A stretch of 64,000 bases of DNA from Acidimicrobiaceae bacterium (GCA_027315315.1 DAHUYG010000033.1:62001-126000), one strand, 5' to 3'; shown: positions 27,879 through 37,911, counted from the first letter of the stretch. Numbers and translations: made by a program. Notes: generated by a model from the sequence alone, not told the origin.

Positions 27879-29600
27879 TTACCCCCGAGCGACCTCGGGC
27901 GACGCCGGGGCCTCGTCCCATGCGTCCTCGCCGTCCCAACGCCACGAGGTCGACCAGCGCCCGAGCGGCATCACCAGCGCGACCAGGCATGCGAGGAAGG
28001 CCCACGCGACCGACAGCGGGTCGGCGTGGATCAGCTGGGAGATGAGCGTCCTGCCGCCCGGGAGCCCGAGGAACGGACACAGCACGGAGGCAGCGATCAG
28101 CATCGTCCGCGAGCGGCCGACCGCGATCGGCGCGAGGAGCACCAGGCCCCAGGTCAGGTACCAGTCCTGGACGACCGGGCCGAGGACGACAAAGAGCAGG
28201 AGCGAGTAGGCGATGGCCTTGAGGCCCCCGATGCGGTCGCTGTTCTTGAGCAGGTACACCGCAGCCGCCGCGGCGACCACGAAGCCGAGGATCCGGGCGA
28301 CCGAGAGCACCATGGTAATGGAGATCCCCGAGTCAAGGGCATGGAGCAGGTGCCCGAACCCGAGGCCGACCGCCGCGGTCGGTGCGAGCCAGCTGCGCAC
28401 CGTCCCCGGGGTCTCCAGGTTGGCGACCCAACCCCAGCCGAGGCCGCTCACCGCCGAGAACAGGGCCAGAACGCCGAGGCTTGCGATCCCGGCGGTGAGC
28501 ACCGGCCGGATCCGCTGGCGGATCGGGACACCGGTCCCGAGCCACTCCCACCCGATGTAGATGACGCCGAGGCCGGCCGGGGCCTTGATGGCTGCCGCCA
28601 ACGCCACGAGCACCACTCCCCACACCGGGTGCTTCGTCTTGGCCGCGGCGAGCCCGCAGACGAGGAGCCCCAGCATGATGGCGTCGTTGTGGCCCGAGCC
28701 CACGAGGGCCAGCAACACGAGCGGATTGAGGGCCGTGAGCAGCACGATCGGCCCCGGGTCCCGGCCGTGGGCGCGGGCGAGAATCGCGATCCCGTACGCG
28801 ATGAGCCCGACGCCGACGACGGCCAGCAGCCGCAGGAAGATCACGGTGACGAGCACGTGGTGGAGGCTCGCCGAGGCGAAGAACCCGTCGATCATCAAAA
28901 AGAGGGGGCCGTAGGGTGCCGGCGCGTTGGCCCAGAGCGGGTCGACCGGATTCACGTACGGCCCGGCACCGAGGGTGTAGGGGCCGTAGTTGTAGGGATT
29001 GATGTGGTGGCTCACCATCTCGCCCTGCGCTGCGTAGGAGAAGACGTCGCGGCTGAAGATGGGCGCCACCACGAGCAGCGGGACGATCCAGAGGCCCATG
29101 ATGAGCCAGAGGTGCTTGATGGGCACGCCGGGGCGGCGCGTCAGGGCCCGGGTCATCCCGTACCAGACCCGTGCCAGGAGCACCATGCCGCCGTAGACGG
29201 CGACCAGCCCGAAGAGCAGGAACGAGGTCGAGGTCGCGTTCTGCTGGGCCGGCTCTCCGAAGAACCAGGTGCCGGGCATCTCCAGCTTGAACGGAGAGCT
29301 GGTGAAGGAGACCCCGACCCCGATCGAGAGGATCGCCACGAAGCCGATGACGGCGGGACGCCGTAGGAAGCGCCAGTCGTTCGGCTCGTCGTGGTCGGGA
29401 TCGACGTTCTCGCCGAGCACCCGGGTCGGCGCGACCTTGACTCGGGCGACCTCGGCGAGCATGACGGCACGGTCGACCGCCCACCGAAGGCGCTCGAGCG
29501 CACCCGTGCTCAACGCACGCGCACGCCCGAGCGTCCCCCCGGCTGCCTTCGGTGGGGTGGGAGCGGAAGCCTCTCGCTGATTACTCAGTTGGTCTCCCAC
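27879..29600 (-). CDS. Multi-TM polyprenol-phosphomannose-dependent mannosyltransferase-like (MptA/B type)
   Basis: Multiple TM segments; IFSRDVFSYAAQGEMVSHHINPYNYGPYTLGAGPYVNPVDPLWANAPAPYGPLFLMID typical of actinobacterial GT-C mannosyltransferases. Confidence 0.8.
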   Translation of the reverse strand: MGDQLSNQREASAPTPPKAAGGTLGRARALSTGALERLRWAVDRAVMLAEVARVKVAPTRVLGENVDPDHDEPNDWRFLRRPAVIGFVAILSIGVGVSFTSSPFKLEMPGTWFFGEPAQQNATSTSFLLFGLVAVYGGMVLLARVWYGMTRALTRRPGVPIKHLWLIMGLWIVPLLVVAPIFSRDVFSYAAQGEMVSHHINPYNYGPYTLGAGPYVNPVDPLWANAPAPYGPLFLMIDGFFASASLHHVLVTVIFLRLLAVVGVGLIAYGIAILARAHGRDPGPIVLLTALNPLVLLALVGSGHNDAIMLGLLVCGLAAAKTKHPVWGVVLVALAAAIKAPAGLGVIYIGWEWLGTGVPIRQRIRPVLTAGIASLGVLALFSAVSGLGWGWVANLETPGTVRSWLAPTAAVGLGFGHLLHALDSGISITMVLSVARILGFVVAAAAAVYLLKNSDRIGGLKAIAYSLLLFVVLGPVVQDWYLTWGLVLLAPIAVGRSRTMLIAASVLCPFLGLPGGRTLISQLIHADPLSVAWAFLACLVALVMPLGRWSTSWRWDGEDAWDEAPASPEVARG

Positions 29601-29901
29601 TCAGATCTCGCTCTGGACTGTCGTGGCACGGCTGACCACCAGTCATGCCCGGCGCCGCCGCCCCCAACCGGCGCGCATAGAACTCTCGAGGTGGCCAACG
29701 GTGTGGTCGCTCCGGGCGGCGTCCCGCTCGTCGTGACACTTTTCCGTAATGGCATTGTAACGACATCCGGGACACAAGCAAGGCCCGCGAACTGGTCGTT
29801 TTCGTGGGTCGCGGCGGGGCCGCAGGCCGGCCCGGTGCCATGGTCGGCGCGCACGGCGCTCCGATATCGTCCCGTGCGGCGACCGTCGCGAGGAGGCACC
29901 C

Positions 29902-30609
29902 ATGGCATCGCTGGTCAGCTACTCCGTCGAGGGTGGCGCCGTGAGGATCGGGATGGACGACGGGAAGCTCAACGTCCTCTCCCCCCAGATGCTCGCCGAG
30001 CTGCACGAGGCCTTCGAGCGAGCGGGCGGCGAGGAGCTGCCGGTCGTCCTGCGGGGACAGGGCAAGGCGCTCTCGGCCGGTTTCGACCTGAAGGTGCTGA
30101 CGGGGGGCGGCTCGGAGTCCGCCGATCTGCTGAGGGCGGGTTTCGAGCTTGCCGAGAGGATGCTGTCGTTCCCGACTCCGGTCGTGGTCGCATGTCCGGG
30201 CCACGCCATCGCAATGGGCCTGTTCGTCCTCCTCTCGGGAGACTTCCGCATCGGCGTGTCGGGCCCGTTCCGGCTGACGGCCAACGAGGTTGCGATCGGC
30301 ATGACCCTGCCTCGCACCGCGACGGAAATCTGCCGGTACCGCTTGCCGGCAAGCCACTTCGACCGGACGGTCGCGCTGGCCGAGGTCTTCTCGCCCGAGG
30401 GCGCCCTGGCGGCCGGCATCCTCGATCTGGTCGTGCAGCCCTCCGCCCTCGACGAGACCGTGGAGGAGGTCGTGGGCCGCGTCGGGGGGCTCGACATGCG
30501 GGCCCACAAAGGCACCAAGCTGCGTGCCCGCGAGGCGCTGCTCGCCACCCTCAAAAGGGCGATCATCGAGGACGACGAGGAGTTCCGGAGCGCCCTGGCG
30601 GCGCGCTGA
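29902..30609 (+). CDS. Enoyl-CoA hydratase/isomerase (crotonase) family protein
   Basis: LSAGFDLKVLTGGGSESADLLRAGFELAERMLSFPTPVVVACPGHAIAMGLFVLLSGDFRIG. Confidence 0.85.
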   Translation: MASLVSYSVEGGAVRIGMDDGKLNVLSPQMLAELHEAFERAGGEELPVVLRGQGKALSAGFDLKVLTGGGSESADLLRAGFELAERMLSFPTPVVVACPGHAIAMGLFVLLSGDFRIGVSGPFRLTANEVAIGMTLPRTATEICRYRLPASHFDRTVALAEVFSPEGALAAGILDLVVQPSALDETVEEVVGRVGGLDMRAHKGTKLRAREALLATLKRAIIEDDEEFRSALAAR

Positions 30610-30618
30610 GGATCCGCC

Positions 30619-31665
30619 GTGCTGCGCGTGCCGCGCTCGTGGTCGGATCTCGACCCCGCTTGGATGAACGAGGCGCTCGCCGGGCGGTTCCCCGGCGCGG
30701 TGGTGAGCGAGACGGCGATCGGCCCGGTCGTGGAGGGCACCAACAGTCGGGCGACGGTGTCGCTCCGCTACGCCTCGGGATCCGGGCCCGAGCGGGTGTT
30801 CGTGAAGCGCGAGGGGCGGATCGTCCAACGACTGGCCCTGGTCGCGCTCGGCGCGCTGACGACCGAGGCGCGGCTGTTCGCCTCGGACGCCGTCCTCCCC
30901 CTCGAGCGGCCCGAGGCCTACGCGGCGGCGCTCGAACCCCGCCGGCTGGCCGCGATCGTCGTGCTGGAGGACGTCACCCTGAGGGGGGCCCGGGCGAATG
31001 CCGGCACGGCTGCGTTGAGCGTCGGGCAGGTCCGCAACGGGCTGGGGGCCCTGGCCCGCCTCCATGCGCGCTACTGGGACGACCGTCGCCCCCCCGCCCT
31101 CGGATTCCTCGGCCCGTGGCGGCTCGGCCCCCTCTGGGCCCCGCTCTCGTTGGCCGGCCTCGCTCGCGCCCTGCACCTGCTGCGGGCCGGTAGGAACGGG
31201 GGGCTCCTCCCCTCCGGGGTCCGAGCATCGACCCTCGAGCGCGGCTTTCGGGCCTGGGCGGACCTGGCGGCGACCGGGTCTCAGACCGTCTTGCACGGCG
31301 ACCCACATTCGGCGAACACCTATGCGCTTGGTGAGGAGATCGTCGGCTTCTTCGACTGGCAACTGGTGCGGACCGGCAACTGGTCGCACGACGTGGGGTA
31401 CTTCATCGTCTCGAGCCTCGACGTCGAGGAGCGCCGCACCCATGAGCGCTCACTTCTCGAGGGGTATCTCGAAGCCCTCGGAGCCGCCGGTGCGGACGCA
31501 CCCCGGTTCGACGAGGCGTGGGACCGCTACCGCCGGAGCCCCACCTATGGGCTCGCGGCCTGGCTTCACACGGTTGCCGGCGCACGGTTCCACCCGCTCC
31601 CCGATTGCCTCGCGGTCATCGGCCGCTTCGGTGCGGCGTACGGCGACCACTGCTCGGGGGCCTGA
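30619..31665 (+). CDS. Phosphotransferase (APH/ecdysteroid-kinase-like) family protein
   Basis: VLHGDPHSANTYALGEEIVGFFDWQLVRTGNWSHDVGYFIVSSL kinase-like HGD...D motif. Confidence 0.8.
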   Translation: MLRVPRSWSDLDPAWMNEALAGRFPGAVVSETAIGPVVEGTNSRATVSLRYASGSGPERVFVKREGRIVQRLALVALGALTTEARLFASDAVLPLERPEAYAAALEPRRLAAIVVLEDVTLRGARANAGTAALSVGQVRNGLGALARLHARYWDDRRPPALGFLGPWRLGPLWAPLSLAGLARALHLLRAGRNGGLLPSGVRASTLERGFRAWADLAATGSQTVLHGDPHSANTYALGEEIVGFFDWQLVRTGNWSHDVGYFIVSSLDVEERRTHERSLLEGYLEALGAAGADAPRFDEAWDRYRRSPTYGLAAWLHTVAGARFHPLPDCLAVIGRFGAAYGDHCSGA

Positions 31666-31738
31666 GAGAAGTCGCAGCCGGGGGAGTCGTCGTCTGCCTC
31701 CAATCCGATGAGGGCGAGCCAGGCGCGACGATCTACTC

Positions 31739-32551
31739 GTGGCCGCCGATCCGCGTTATCGAACCGACCTCTTCCGCGGCGTCGCTCCGTACTACGACGC
31801 CTTCCGCCCTCCGTACCCGCCCGAGATGCTCGAAGACCTTCTCGGGCGCGTGCCGATCTCGGGCGCCGGACGGCTGCTCGACTTGGCGTGCGGGACCGGG
31901 CAGATCGCGCTCCCGCTCGCAGACCGATTCGTCGAGGTGTGGGCGGTCGACCAGGAGGAGGGGTCGATCGCCTGGGGGCGCTCGACCCCCCGGGCCCGCG
32001 CGCTCACCAACGTCACCTGGCTGAGGGGACGAGCCGAGACGGTGGAGCTCGAGGGACCCTTCGAGCTCGTGGCGATCGGCAACGCGTTCCACCGCCTCGA
32101 TCGCAACGTCGTCGCCGGGCGGGTCGTCGACTGGTTGGGTCCCGGAGGGTGCGTGGCCCTGCTCTGGAGCCCGGTCCCCTGGGTCGGCCGGGCACCGTGG
32201 CAGCCCGCACTCGGGCGGCTGTTGGGGGAATGGATGCAACGGGCCGGGGCGACCGACCGCGTCCCGCCCGGATGGGAGGCCGCCATCGACGCCGACCCCC
32301 ACGAGCAGGTGCTGCAACGGGCCGGGCTTGACTACGTCGGCCGCTTCGAGTTCGGCCGGGAGCAGACCTGGACGCTCGAGACGCTGAAGGGGTTCGTCTA
32401 TTCGACGTCCTTCCTCAACCGCGGCGCACTCGGGTCCATGGTCGACGAATTCGAGTGGGAGCTGGCCCGATGGGTGACGTCCTTCGGCCCCGAGGGCACC
32501 TTGGGAGAGGTGAACTCCTTCGTCTACGAGCTCGCCCGGGCGCCCGCCTGA
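31739..32551 (+). CDS. Class I SAM-dependent methyltransferase
   Basis: RTDLFRGVAPYYDAFRPPYPPEMLEDLLGRVPISGAGRLLDLACGTGQIALPLADRFVEVWAVDQEEG. Confidence 0.87.
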   Translation: MAADPRYRTDLFRGVAPYYDAFRPPYPPEMLEDLLGRVPISGAGRLLDLACGTGQIALPLADRFVEVWAVDQEEGSIAWGRSTPRARALTNVTWLRGRAETVELEGPFELVAIGNAFHRLDRNVVAGRVVDWLGPGGCVALLWSPVPWVGRAPWQPALGRLLGEWMQRAGATDRVPPGWEAAIDADPHEQVLQRAGLDYVGRFEFGREQTWTLETLKGFVYSTSFLNRGALGSMVDEFEWELARWVTSFGPEGTLGEVNSFVYELARAPA

Positions 32552-32620
32552 GCGGCGCCGTTCGAATCGGTTCTCCGACCCTCGACGGACCAGGCCGCCC
32601 GGTCGCCCCGCTCGGGGTCC

Positions 32621-34516
32621 TCACGCAGTCAGGAAGTCGACGAGCCCCCGCACGTAGGTCTCCTGATCGTCGTACAGGGCGCAGTGGCTCCCGTTGGGGC
32701 AATGGAGGTAGGTGCCGCGCTTGACGGTCTCGGCCATCCAGCGCATTTGCTCGGGGTCCATGGTGTCGTGGGTCGCACCGATGACGAGGGTCGGCACGGT
32801 GATGCGGTGGAGGTCGCCCGTGCGGTCCCAAGCTGCGAGCCTGCCCGAGGCGCCGAGCTCGCTCGGGCCCTGCATCGTCACGTACACGTCGGGATTGAGA
32901 TGCCGGAAGGCGCGGCGCATGGGATCGGGCCAGCTCGCCTCGGGCATTCGGATCACGTGGTGCTCATAGTGATTCGGGACGAGGAGCTCCATGTAGCGGG
33001 CGTCGTCGGTGCGGCCGGTCGCCTCGAGATGCTTGATCTCGGCCAGGGCATCCTGGTCCATCGCCGGCATCAGGACCTCCTCGGCGTAGCGGTTGTACGC
33101 CGGGATGCTGGCCATCATGTTGGAGATCACGAGCCCCTTGAGGTGCTCCTGGTACGCCAGGGCGTACTCCATCGCAAGAATCCCGCCCCAGGAGTGCCCG
33201 AGCAGATAGAAGTTCTCCGGCCCGAGCCCGAGGGCGACCCGCACCTGCTCGACCTCGTCGACGAAACGATCGAGGCGCCATAGATCGAGGCTGTCCGGCT
33301 GGTCGCTGTAGGAGGAGCCGAGCTGGTCGTAGTAGTAGTACTCGATCCCGGCCGGCGGCAGATGGGAGTCGAACGCCTCGAATTCCTCGTGCGTGCAGCC
33401 GGGGCCGCCGTGGAGCAGGAGGAGCTTCACCTCGTCGTTGTTGCCGACCCGTTTGGTCCACACCTTGTGCGCGCCCTCCGGGGTGTCGATCGGGATCAGA
33501 CGAACGCCGCCGGCCAATACATCCTGGCGGCCCGCGTTGTCCAGGTACCTGGCCCTCGAGGGGAAGACCGGGGTCCGTGGACCAGCGCATCGGTCGATGA
33601 ACTCGGTCAGCCCCTCGACGAAGGGAGCGGGGTCGTCGTAGAGGACGAGATGGCTTCCCGCAGCGCAATGGAGATAGGTGCCGTCCGCCACCGCGTCGGC
33701 GACAGCGCGCATGTGGCTGGGGTCCATGGTGTCGTGGGTCGCACCGACCACGAGCGTCGGGACCGTGATCCGATGGAGGTCTGCGGTCCTGTCCCAGTCA
33801 GCGAGCTTCTCGGTCCCGATGAGCTCGCTCGGTCCCCAGAGCGTCCGGTACACCGCCTCGTTCACGTGCCCGAACATGCGCTGGATCGGCTCGGGCCAGT
33901 CCGCTGCGGCCATGCGGAGGATGTGGTGCACGTAGTAGTGCTCCACGAGAAGCTCGAGGTAACGGGGTTCCTCTGTCCTCCCGCTGGCTTCCAACCCCCG
34001 GATCTCGGCCAGGGCGTCCGGGTCCACCTCGGGCAGGAGGACGTCCTCGGCGTAGCGGTGGTACGCCGGGGTGCTCGCCATCATGTTGGCGATGACCAGA
34101 CCCCTCAGGTGCTCCTGATGCGCGAGGGCATACTCGATCGCCAGGAGCCCACCCCACGAGTGGCCGAGGAGGATGAAGTCCTCGAGCCCAAGTGCTGCAC
34201 GCACCTGCTCGACCTCGTCGACGAATCGGCCGAGATCCCAAAGGTCGGGGTCGTCGGGCTGGTCGCTGTAGTACGAGCCGAGCTGGTCGTAGTAGTAGTA
34301 CTCGACTCCGGCGGACGGCAGATAGCTGTCGAAGCCTTCGAACTCCTCGTGGGTGCACCCCGGGCCGCCGTGAAGCAGGAGGACCTGACGGCCGGGGCTG
34401 TTGCCCACCCGCTTGGTCCATACCGTGTGCGAACCCCCGGGCGTTTGGATCGGCACCATCACGATGCCGCCGTCGCGGAAGCCGGGGCGCCCCGAGTAGT
34501 CGTAGTAGTCAGGCAC
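32621..34516 (-). CDS. Fused tandem proline iminopeptidase-like alpha/beta hydrolase (two full domains)
   Basis: 631 aa; LLLHGGPGCTHEEFE, GHSWGG and THDTMD motifs each occur twice. Confidence 0.9.
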   Translation of the reverse strand: MPDYYDYSGRPGFRDGGIVMVPIQTPGGSHTVWTKRVGNSPGRQVLLLHGGPGCTHEEFEGFDSYLPSAGVEYYYYDQLGSYYSDQPDDPDLWDLGRFVDEVEQVRAALGLEDFILLGHSWGGLLAIEYALAHQEHLRGLVIANMMASTPAYHRYAEDVLLPEVDPDALAEIRGLEASGRTEEPRYLELLVEHYYVHHILRMAAADWPEPIQRMFGHVNEAVYRTLWGPSELIGTEKLADWDRTADLHRITVPTLVVGATHDTMDPSHMRAVADAVADGTYLHCAAGSHLVLYDDPAPFVEGLTEFIDRCAGPRTPVFPSRARYLDNAGRQDVLAGGVRLIPIDTPEGAHKVWTKRVGNNDEVKLLLLHGGPGCTHEEFEAFDSHLPPAGIEYYYYDQLGSSYSDQPDSLDLWRLDRFVDEVEQVRVALGLGPENFYLLGHSWGGILAMEYALAYQEHLKGLVISNMMASIPAYNRYAEEVLMPAMDQDALAEIKHLEATGRTDDARYMELLVPNHYEHHVIRMPEASWPDPMRRAFRHLNPDVYVTMQGPSELGASGRLAAWDRTGDLHRITVPTLVIGATHDTMDPEQMRWMAETVKRGTYLHCPNGSHCALYDDQETYVRGLVDFLTA

Positions 34517-34601
34517 GGGCTGAGACTACGAAAGCCCGGGATGGACGTCACCCGGAGCGGGGCCGAGAGGGCCGATCCCTTCGGCCAGGGCCCAGGTGCG
34601 G

Positions 34602-35615
34602 CTACTCCGTCGAGAAGCGGAACACCGCGTGCTCGACCTCTGCCTCGGGCGGCCCGACGATGCGACGTTCGACGGGTCCCACGGCAGCAGCTTCGACGAC
34701 GGCGGGCCAGAACGACGAGGCCTCGTCGTTGGCGAGGTCGTGGCGGACCTCCCACTCCCCGGGCAGCGCCTCGAAGATGAGGGCGGCCACAACCCGACCG
34801 ATGCCACCGCGACGATGGGCCCGCAGCACGAAGAACTCCGAGACGTCGTGGCGGCCGTCCTCACATTCGCGCACCATCGCGAAGCCGGCGATCGCCTTGC
34901 CCTGGCGGATGATCCAGGCGTGCCGTTCGGGCTCGGTGAAGTAAGCGTCGAAATAGCGATAGGAGTAGCGCCCGTCCTCGCCGAGCTCCATCTGACGCCA
35001 TGCCGAGAACTCGTGGGTGTAAAGCTGTAGGAGGTTGCCGAGGAGCGTCCGTTGCTCTTCGCTCACCGGGTGGAGCCGCACTTCGGGGGGTGTCGCCGGC
35101 ACCACGATCCGCTCCAGCTCGAGCTCGTCTCGGACCACGATGCCATCGACTCGTGGGGGGATCCCCGGCTTCAACCGGCGCGCCTGGTCGATCGCCCCCG
35201 CGCGCAGTGCCGCCAACCGGAAGCCTCGTCGTTGGTAGAAGCCCAGTGCGGTGAGGTTGTCGTTGGTCGTCACGAGCCAGATCCTTCGACACCCCCGGCC
35301 CATGGCCACTTCGCTGGCGCGCTGAAGCAACACCGAGCCCGCACCCACTCCCTCTCGAAGGGCGTCCAGCGAGACGATCTCAAGCTCGTCGCGTTCGATG
35401 CAATAGGTGAGCAACCCGACTGGCACGCCGTCGGATTCGGCGATCAGCGAGGGGAGCGACCCGGCGTCGCGAACCCTTCCGCGGCTCACCATGGCCGGCG
35501 AGGCCCAGCGTTCGACCAGGACCTGCTCGATGAAGGCGCGATCCCCCGCCCGTCCCTCCCGCACATCCACCTCGGTAGCCTGCCGCACACGGCGACCCCG
35601 GACCGACGTTCGCAT
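34602..35615 (-). CDS. Protein with two GNAT-like domains
   Basis: VREGRAGDRAFIEQVLVERW...GFYQRRGFRLAALRAGAIDQARRLKPGIPP and a second half ...HAWIIRQGKAIAGFAMVRECEDGRHDVSEFFVLRAHRRGGIGRVVAALIFEALPGEWEV. Confidence 0.75.
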   Translation of the reverse strand: MRTSVRGRRVRQATEVDVREGRAGDRAFIEQVLVERWASPAMVSRGRVRDAGSLPSLIAESDGVPVGLLTYCIERDELEIVSLDALREGVGAGSVLLQRASEVAMGRGCRRIWLVTTNDNLTALGFYQRRGFRLAALRAGAIDQARRLKPGIPPRVDGIVVRDELELERIVVPATPPEVRLHPVSEEQRTLLGNLLQLYTHEFSAWRQMELGEDGRYSYRYFDAYFTEPERHAWIIRQGKAIAGFAMVRECEDGRHDVSEFFVLRAHRRGGIGRVVAALIFEALPGEWEVRHDLANDEASSFWPAVVEAAAVGPVERRIVGPPEAEVEHAVFRFSTE

Positions 35616-35653
35616 CCGACCAGTCCGAACCCGGCGCTGGGGAGACCCGGGCC

Positions 35654-37105
35654 CTACCCGACCGCCTGTTGCACTGCGATCACGGTGGCACCGCTCACGG
35701 CGAGCGGACCGCCGAAGACGTCACCACTGGCCGAACCCGGCAGCGTCCCGAGGTACTGGCTGATGGATTGCCGTAGAGGAACACCGCCCACGAGGAGCAC
35801 CGGCCCGGACCGTCCACCCGTCGCCATGAAGACGCCCCCGGCCAACACGTCGGAGAAGAATCCGCTGGTAGCAACGCCGTAGTCGGTGGCCTTCGGGAAG
35901 AAGCGGGTAGCCACCGCGGCCGCGGTCCCATACAGGTCCTGGCCATACACACCGTTCGCCGGCGAGTCCGGCGCCGAGCGCAGCGAGCGGGCCGCCGATG
36001 GCGTATCTGGTGTCCGATGGGTGCGCCGCGAGGTAGGCGGAGGTCTCGGGGTTCTGGGTCGACCCGTTCGTGAGAAGGATCGCTCCATGGGCCTCGACGC
36101 ACGCCGGCACGGCCGAGAGGGCGTCATAGAAGCTGATCCCGGTCGCATCGAAGAGGGTCGAGGGGTTCCCAAGTTGCTCGGCGATGTCGACAGCCGTGGC
36201 GTACTCGTCGGTGCCGGCCTCGCGCACCACCCGATATCCGAGAGCCTGGAGCGTCATGTCGACTTGGGGACTGATCGCTAGATCCCCGCCGAGCACATTG
36301 ACCGGGGAGCCGCTCGGCAGCACCCATTGGATCTCGCCTTGGACCGCCGGGTCGAGGCCCGAGCTCTCCGAAGCGCTCTGGGTAATGAGCAGCGGGCCGT
36401 TGCACGAAGCGGCGAGCGGACCGCCGGCAAGCGCGTCGGAGAAGAAGTCGTTGTGCCAACACCACGCACCCCGCGGACCCGTCTGCGGGGAATGCCGCCA
36501 GCGACACCGCGATCGCCGTCTGCAGGGGACCGCTCCCATATAGCCGAGCGGTATTGGTCTGGACGACGGTGGCCGTGAACATCGAGTCCTCGGCGCCCTG
36601 GTAATGACCCGTCGCCAAGCAGGAACCCGTCCCGGGGCATGCGACGCTCACGAGCGCATCATTCGGTCCACCGCTGCTCTGCGGCGCCACAGCATCGGAG
36701 GGCAGCGGTCTCCTGGAGACCCGTTTGCACGGCGGACCCGGCGAGGTCCGTCACATAGGCCCCGACGGCGATGCACCGCCGGTTGACGCGCAGGAAATCA
36801 AGCTGAGGTACCAAGCGAGCGCCGACGACACGTCGGCGTCCGCTGGGAGGGGCAGGGCCTCGAAGCTCCAGGAGCCACCCGCGAGCGTCGCGACAGCAGG
36901 ATCGCTTCCTTGCTTGGCCAACCGGCAGATAGCTGGAGACGGTTACGCAAGCCTCCGGTGCCGAGCACGAGACGTCGCCGAGTCCGCCGAACTCGGTCGG
37001 AGCGGCGACCGAGTTCACCGCGATCTCGGTGTCGGCGCCTGCGGCGGGCGACGCTAGCGAAGAGGCGAGCGTGCCGCCGGCCGACACGACGGCGACCGCC
37101 AACAA
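35654..37105 (-). pseudogene. Decayed cell-wall-binding-repeat (CWB2-like) secreted protein
   Basis: Coherent homology is spread over different frames: signal-like MLAVAVVSAGGTLASSLASPAAGADTEIAV; HNDFFSDALAGGPLAASCNGPLLIT; VNVLGGDLAISPQVDMTLQALGYRVVREAGTDEYATAVDIAEQLG; GFFSDVLAGGVFMATGGRSGPVLLVGGVPLRQSISQYLG. Confidence 0.75.
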
Positions 37106-37333
37106 CGGACTGAAGTCTGCTCCACGCCATTACGACTCAAGGTAGGGAGGCGGCACCGGGGCCGCCATCACCGTGGGGGTGGTTCTGCCTACCCTTCCGG
37201 GTTGGAAGCGCCCCCTTCTCGGATTGATCGCGAATAGGGACGTATGGCCGCGGATTCGGTGGGCCATAGTCACTCGTATTCGAACCTGCCCGAGCTGCAG
37301 GAGCGGATCAGGTCCCTGTTCGGAGACTGAGAT

Positions 37334-37597
37334 TCAACGCGGATCGGTCGTGTACGCAACGGACCGGTGTCGGACAGCGAGTACGCGCACCAGGCGCTGA
37401 TCGTCGTCGACTTGGTAGACGATTCGATACGTGCCGACTCGAAGGGACCGCAGTCCGCGTAGCCGTCCCCGAAGCAAGTGACCCGCCCCGGGCTTACGCT
37501 CGAGAAGCCCGAGAGCCTCCACCACGGCGTCGGAGAGCGGCGAGACGAGGTCAACGATCTCCCTGCGCGCGCGCCGGGCGAGCTCGGCCCGACTCAC
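37334..37597 (-). CDS. RelE/ParE-family toxin-like protein
   Basis: LSDAVVEALGLLERKPGAGHLLRGRLRGLRSLRVGTYRIVYQVDDDQRLVRVLAVRHRSVAY. Confidence 0.85.
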   Translation of the reverse strand: MSRAELARRARREIVDLVSPLSDAVVEALGLLERKPGAGHLLRGRLRGLRSLRVGTYRIVYQVDDDQRLVRVLAVRHRSVAYTTDPR

Positions 37598-37875
37598 CTT
37601 CTACGGCGCGACTGCAGTTCCCGGCGGAGGTCGTCGAGCGTCACCGTCTCGCCACGATCTACTTCGCTCCGCCCCTCGTCAATGGCGGCCATCGTCTCGG
37701 CGTCCGACAAGATCTCCGCGGTCTCCTCCAAAGCCTCGTACTCATCCACTGGGACGAGGACGGCCGCCGGACGACCGTGGCGGGTAACGATGACGTGTTC
37801 ACGCAAGTCGGCAACCTGGTCGATGACCTGGCTGAGCTCAGCACGAAGCTCACGGACGGGGACGGTTTTGCTCAT
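37594..37875 (-). CDS. Phd/YefM-family antitoxin-like protein
   Basis: MSKTVPVRELRAELSQVIDQVADLREHVIVTRHGRPAAVLVPVDEYEALEETAEIL; start at 37875, stop overlaps toxin start. Confidence 0.88.
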   Translation of the reverse strand: MSKTVPVRELRAELSQVIDQVADLREHVIVTRHGRPAAVLVPVDEYEALEETAEILSDAETMAAIDEGRSEVDRGETVTLDDLRRELQSRRRR

Positions 37876-37911
37876 GCAGAATGTGTACCATAATAAGTAC
37901 ACATTGGCTGG

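Noticed and set aside
29391-31443. Long ORFs on both strands overlapping the crotonase and kinase genes (600 and 620 aa)
   Set aside because: Out-of-frame GC-rich shadows; the crotonase and phosphotransferase frames carry real motifs.
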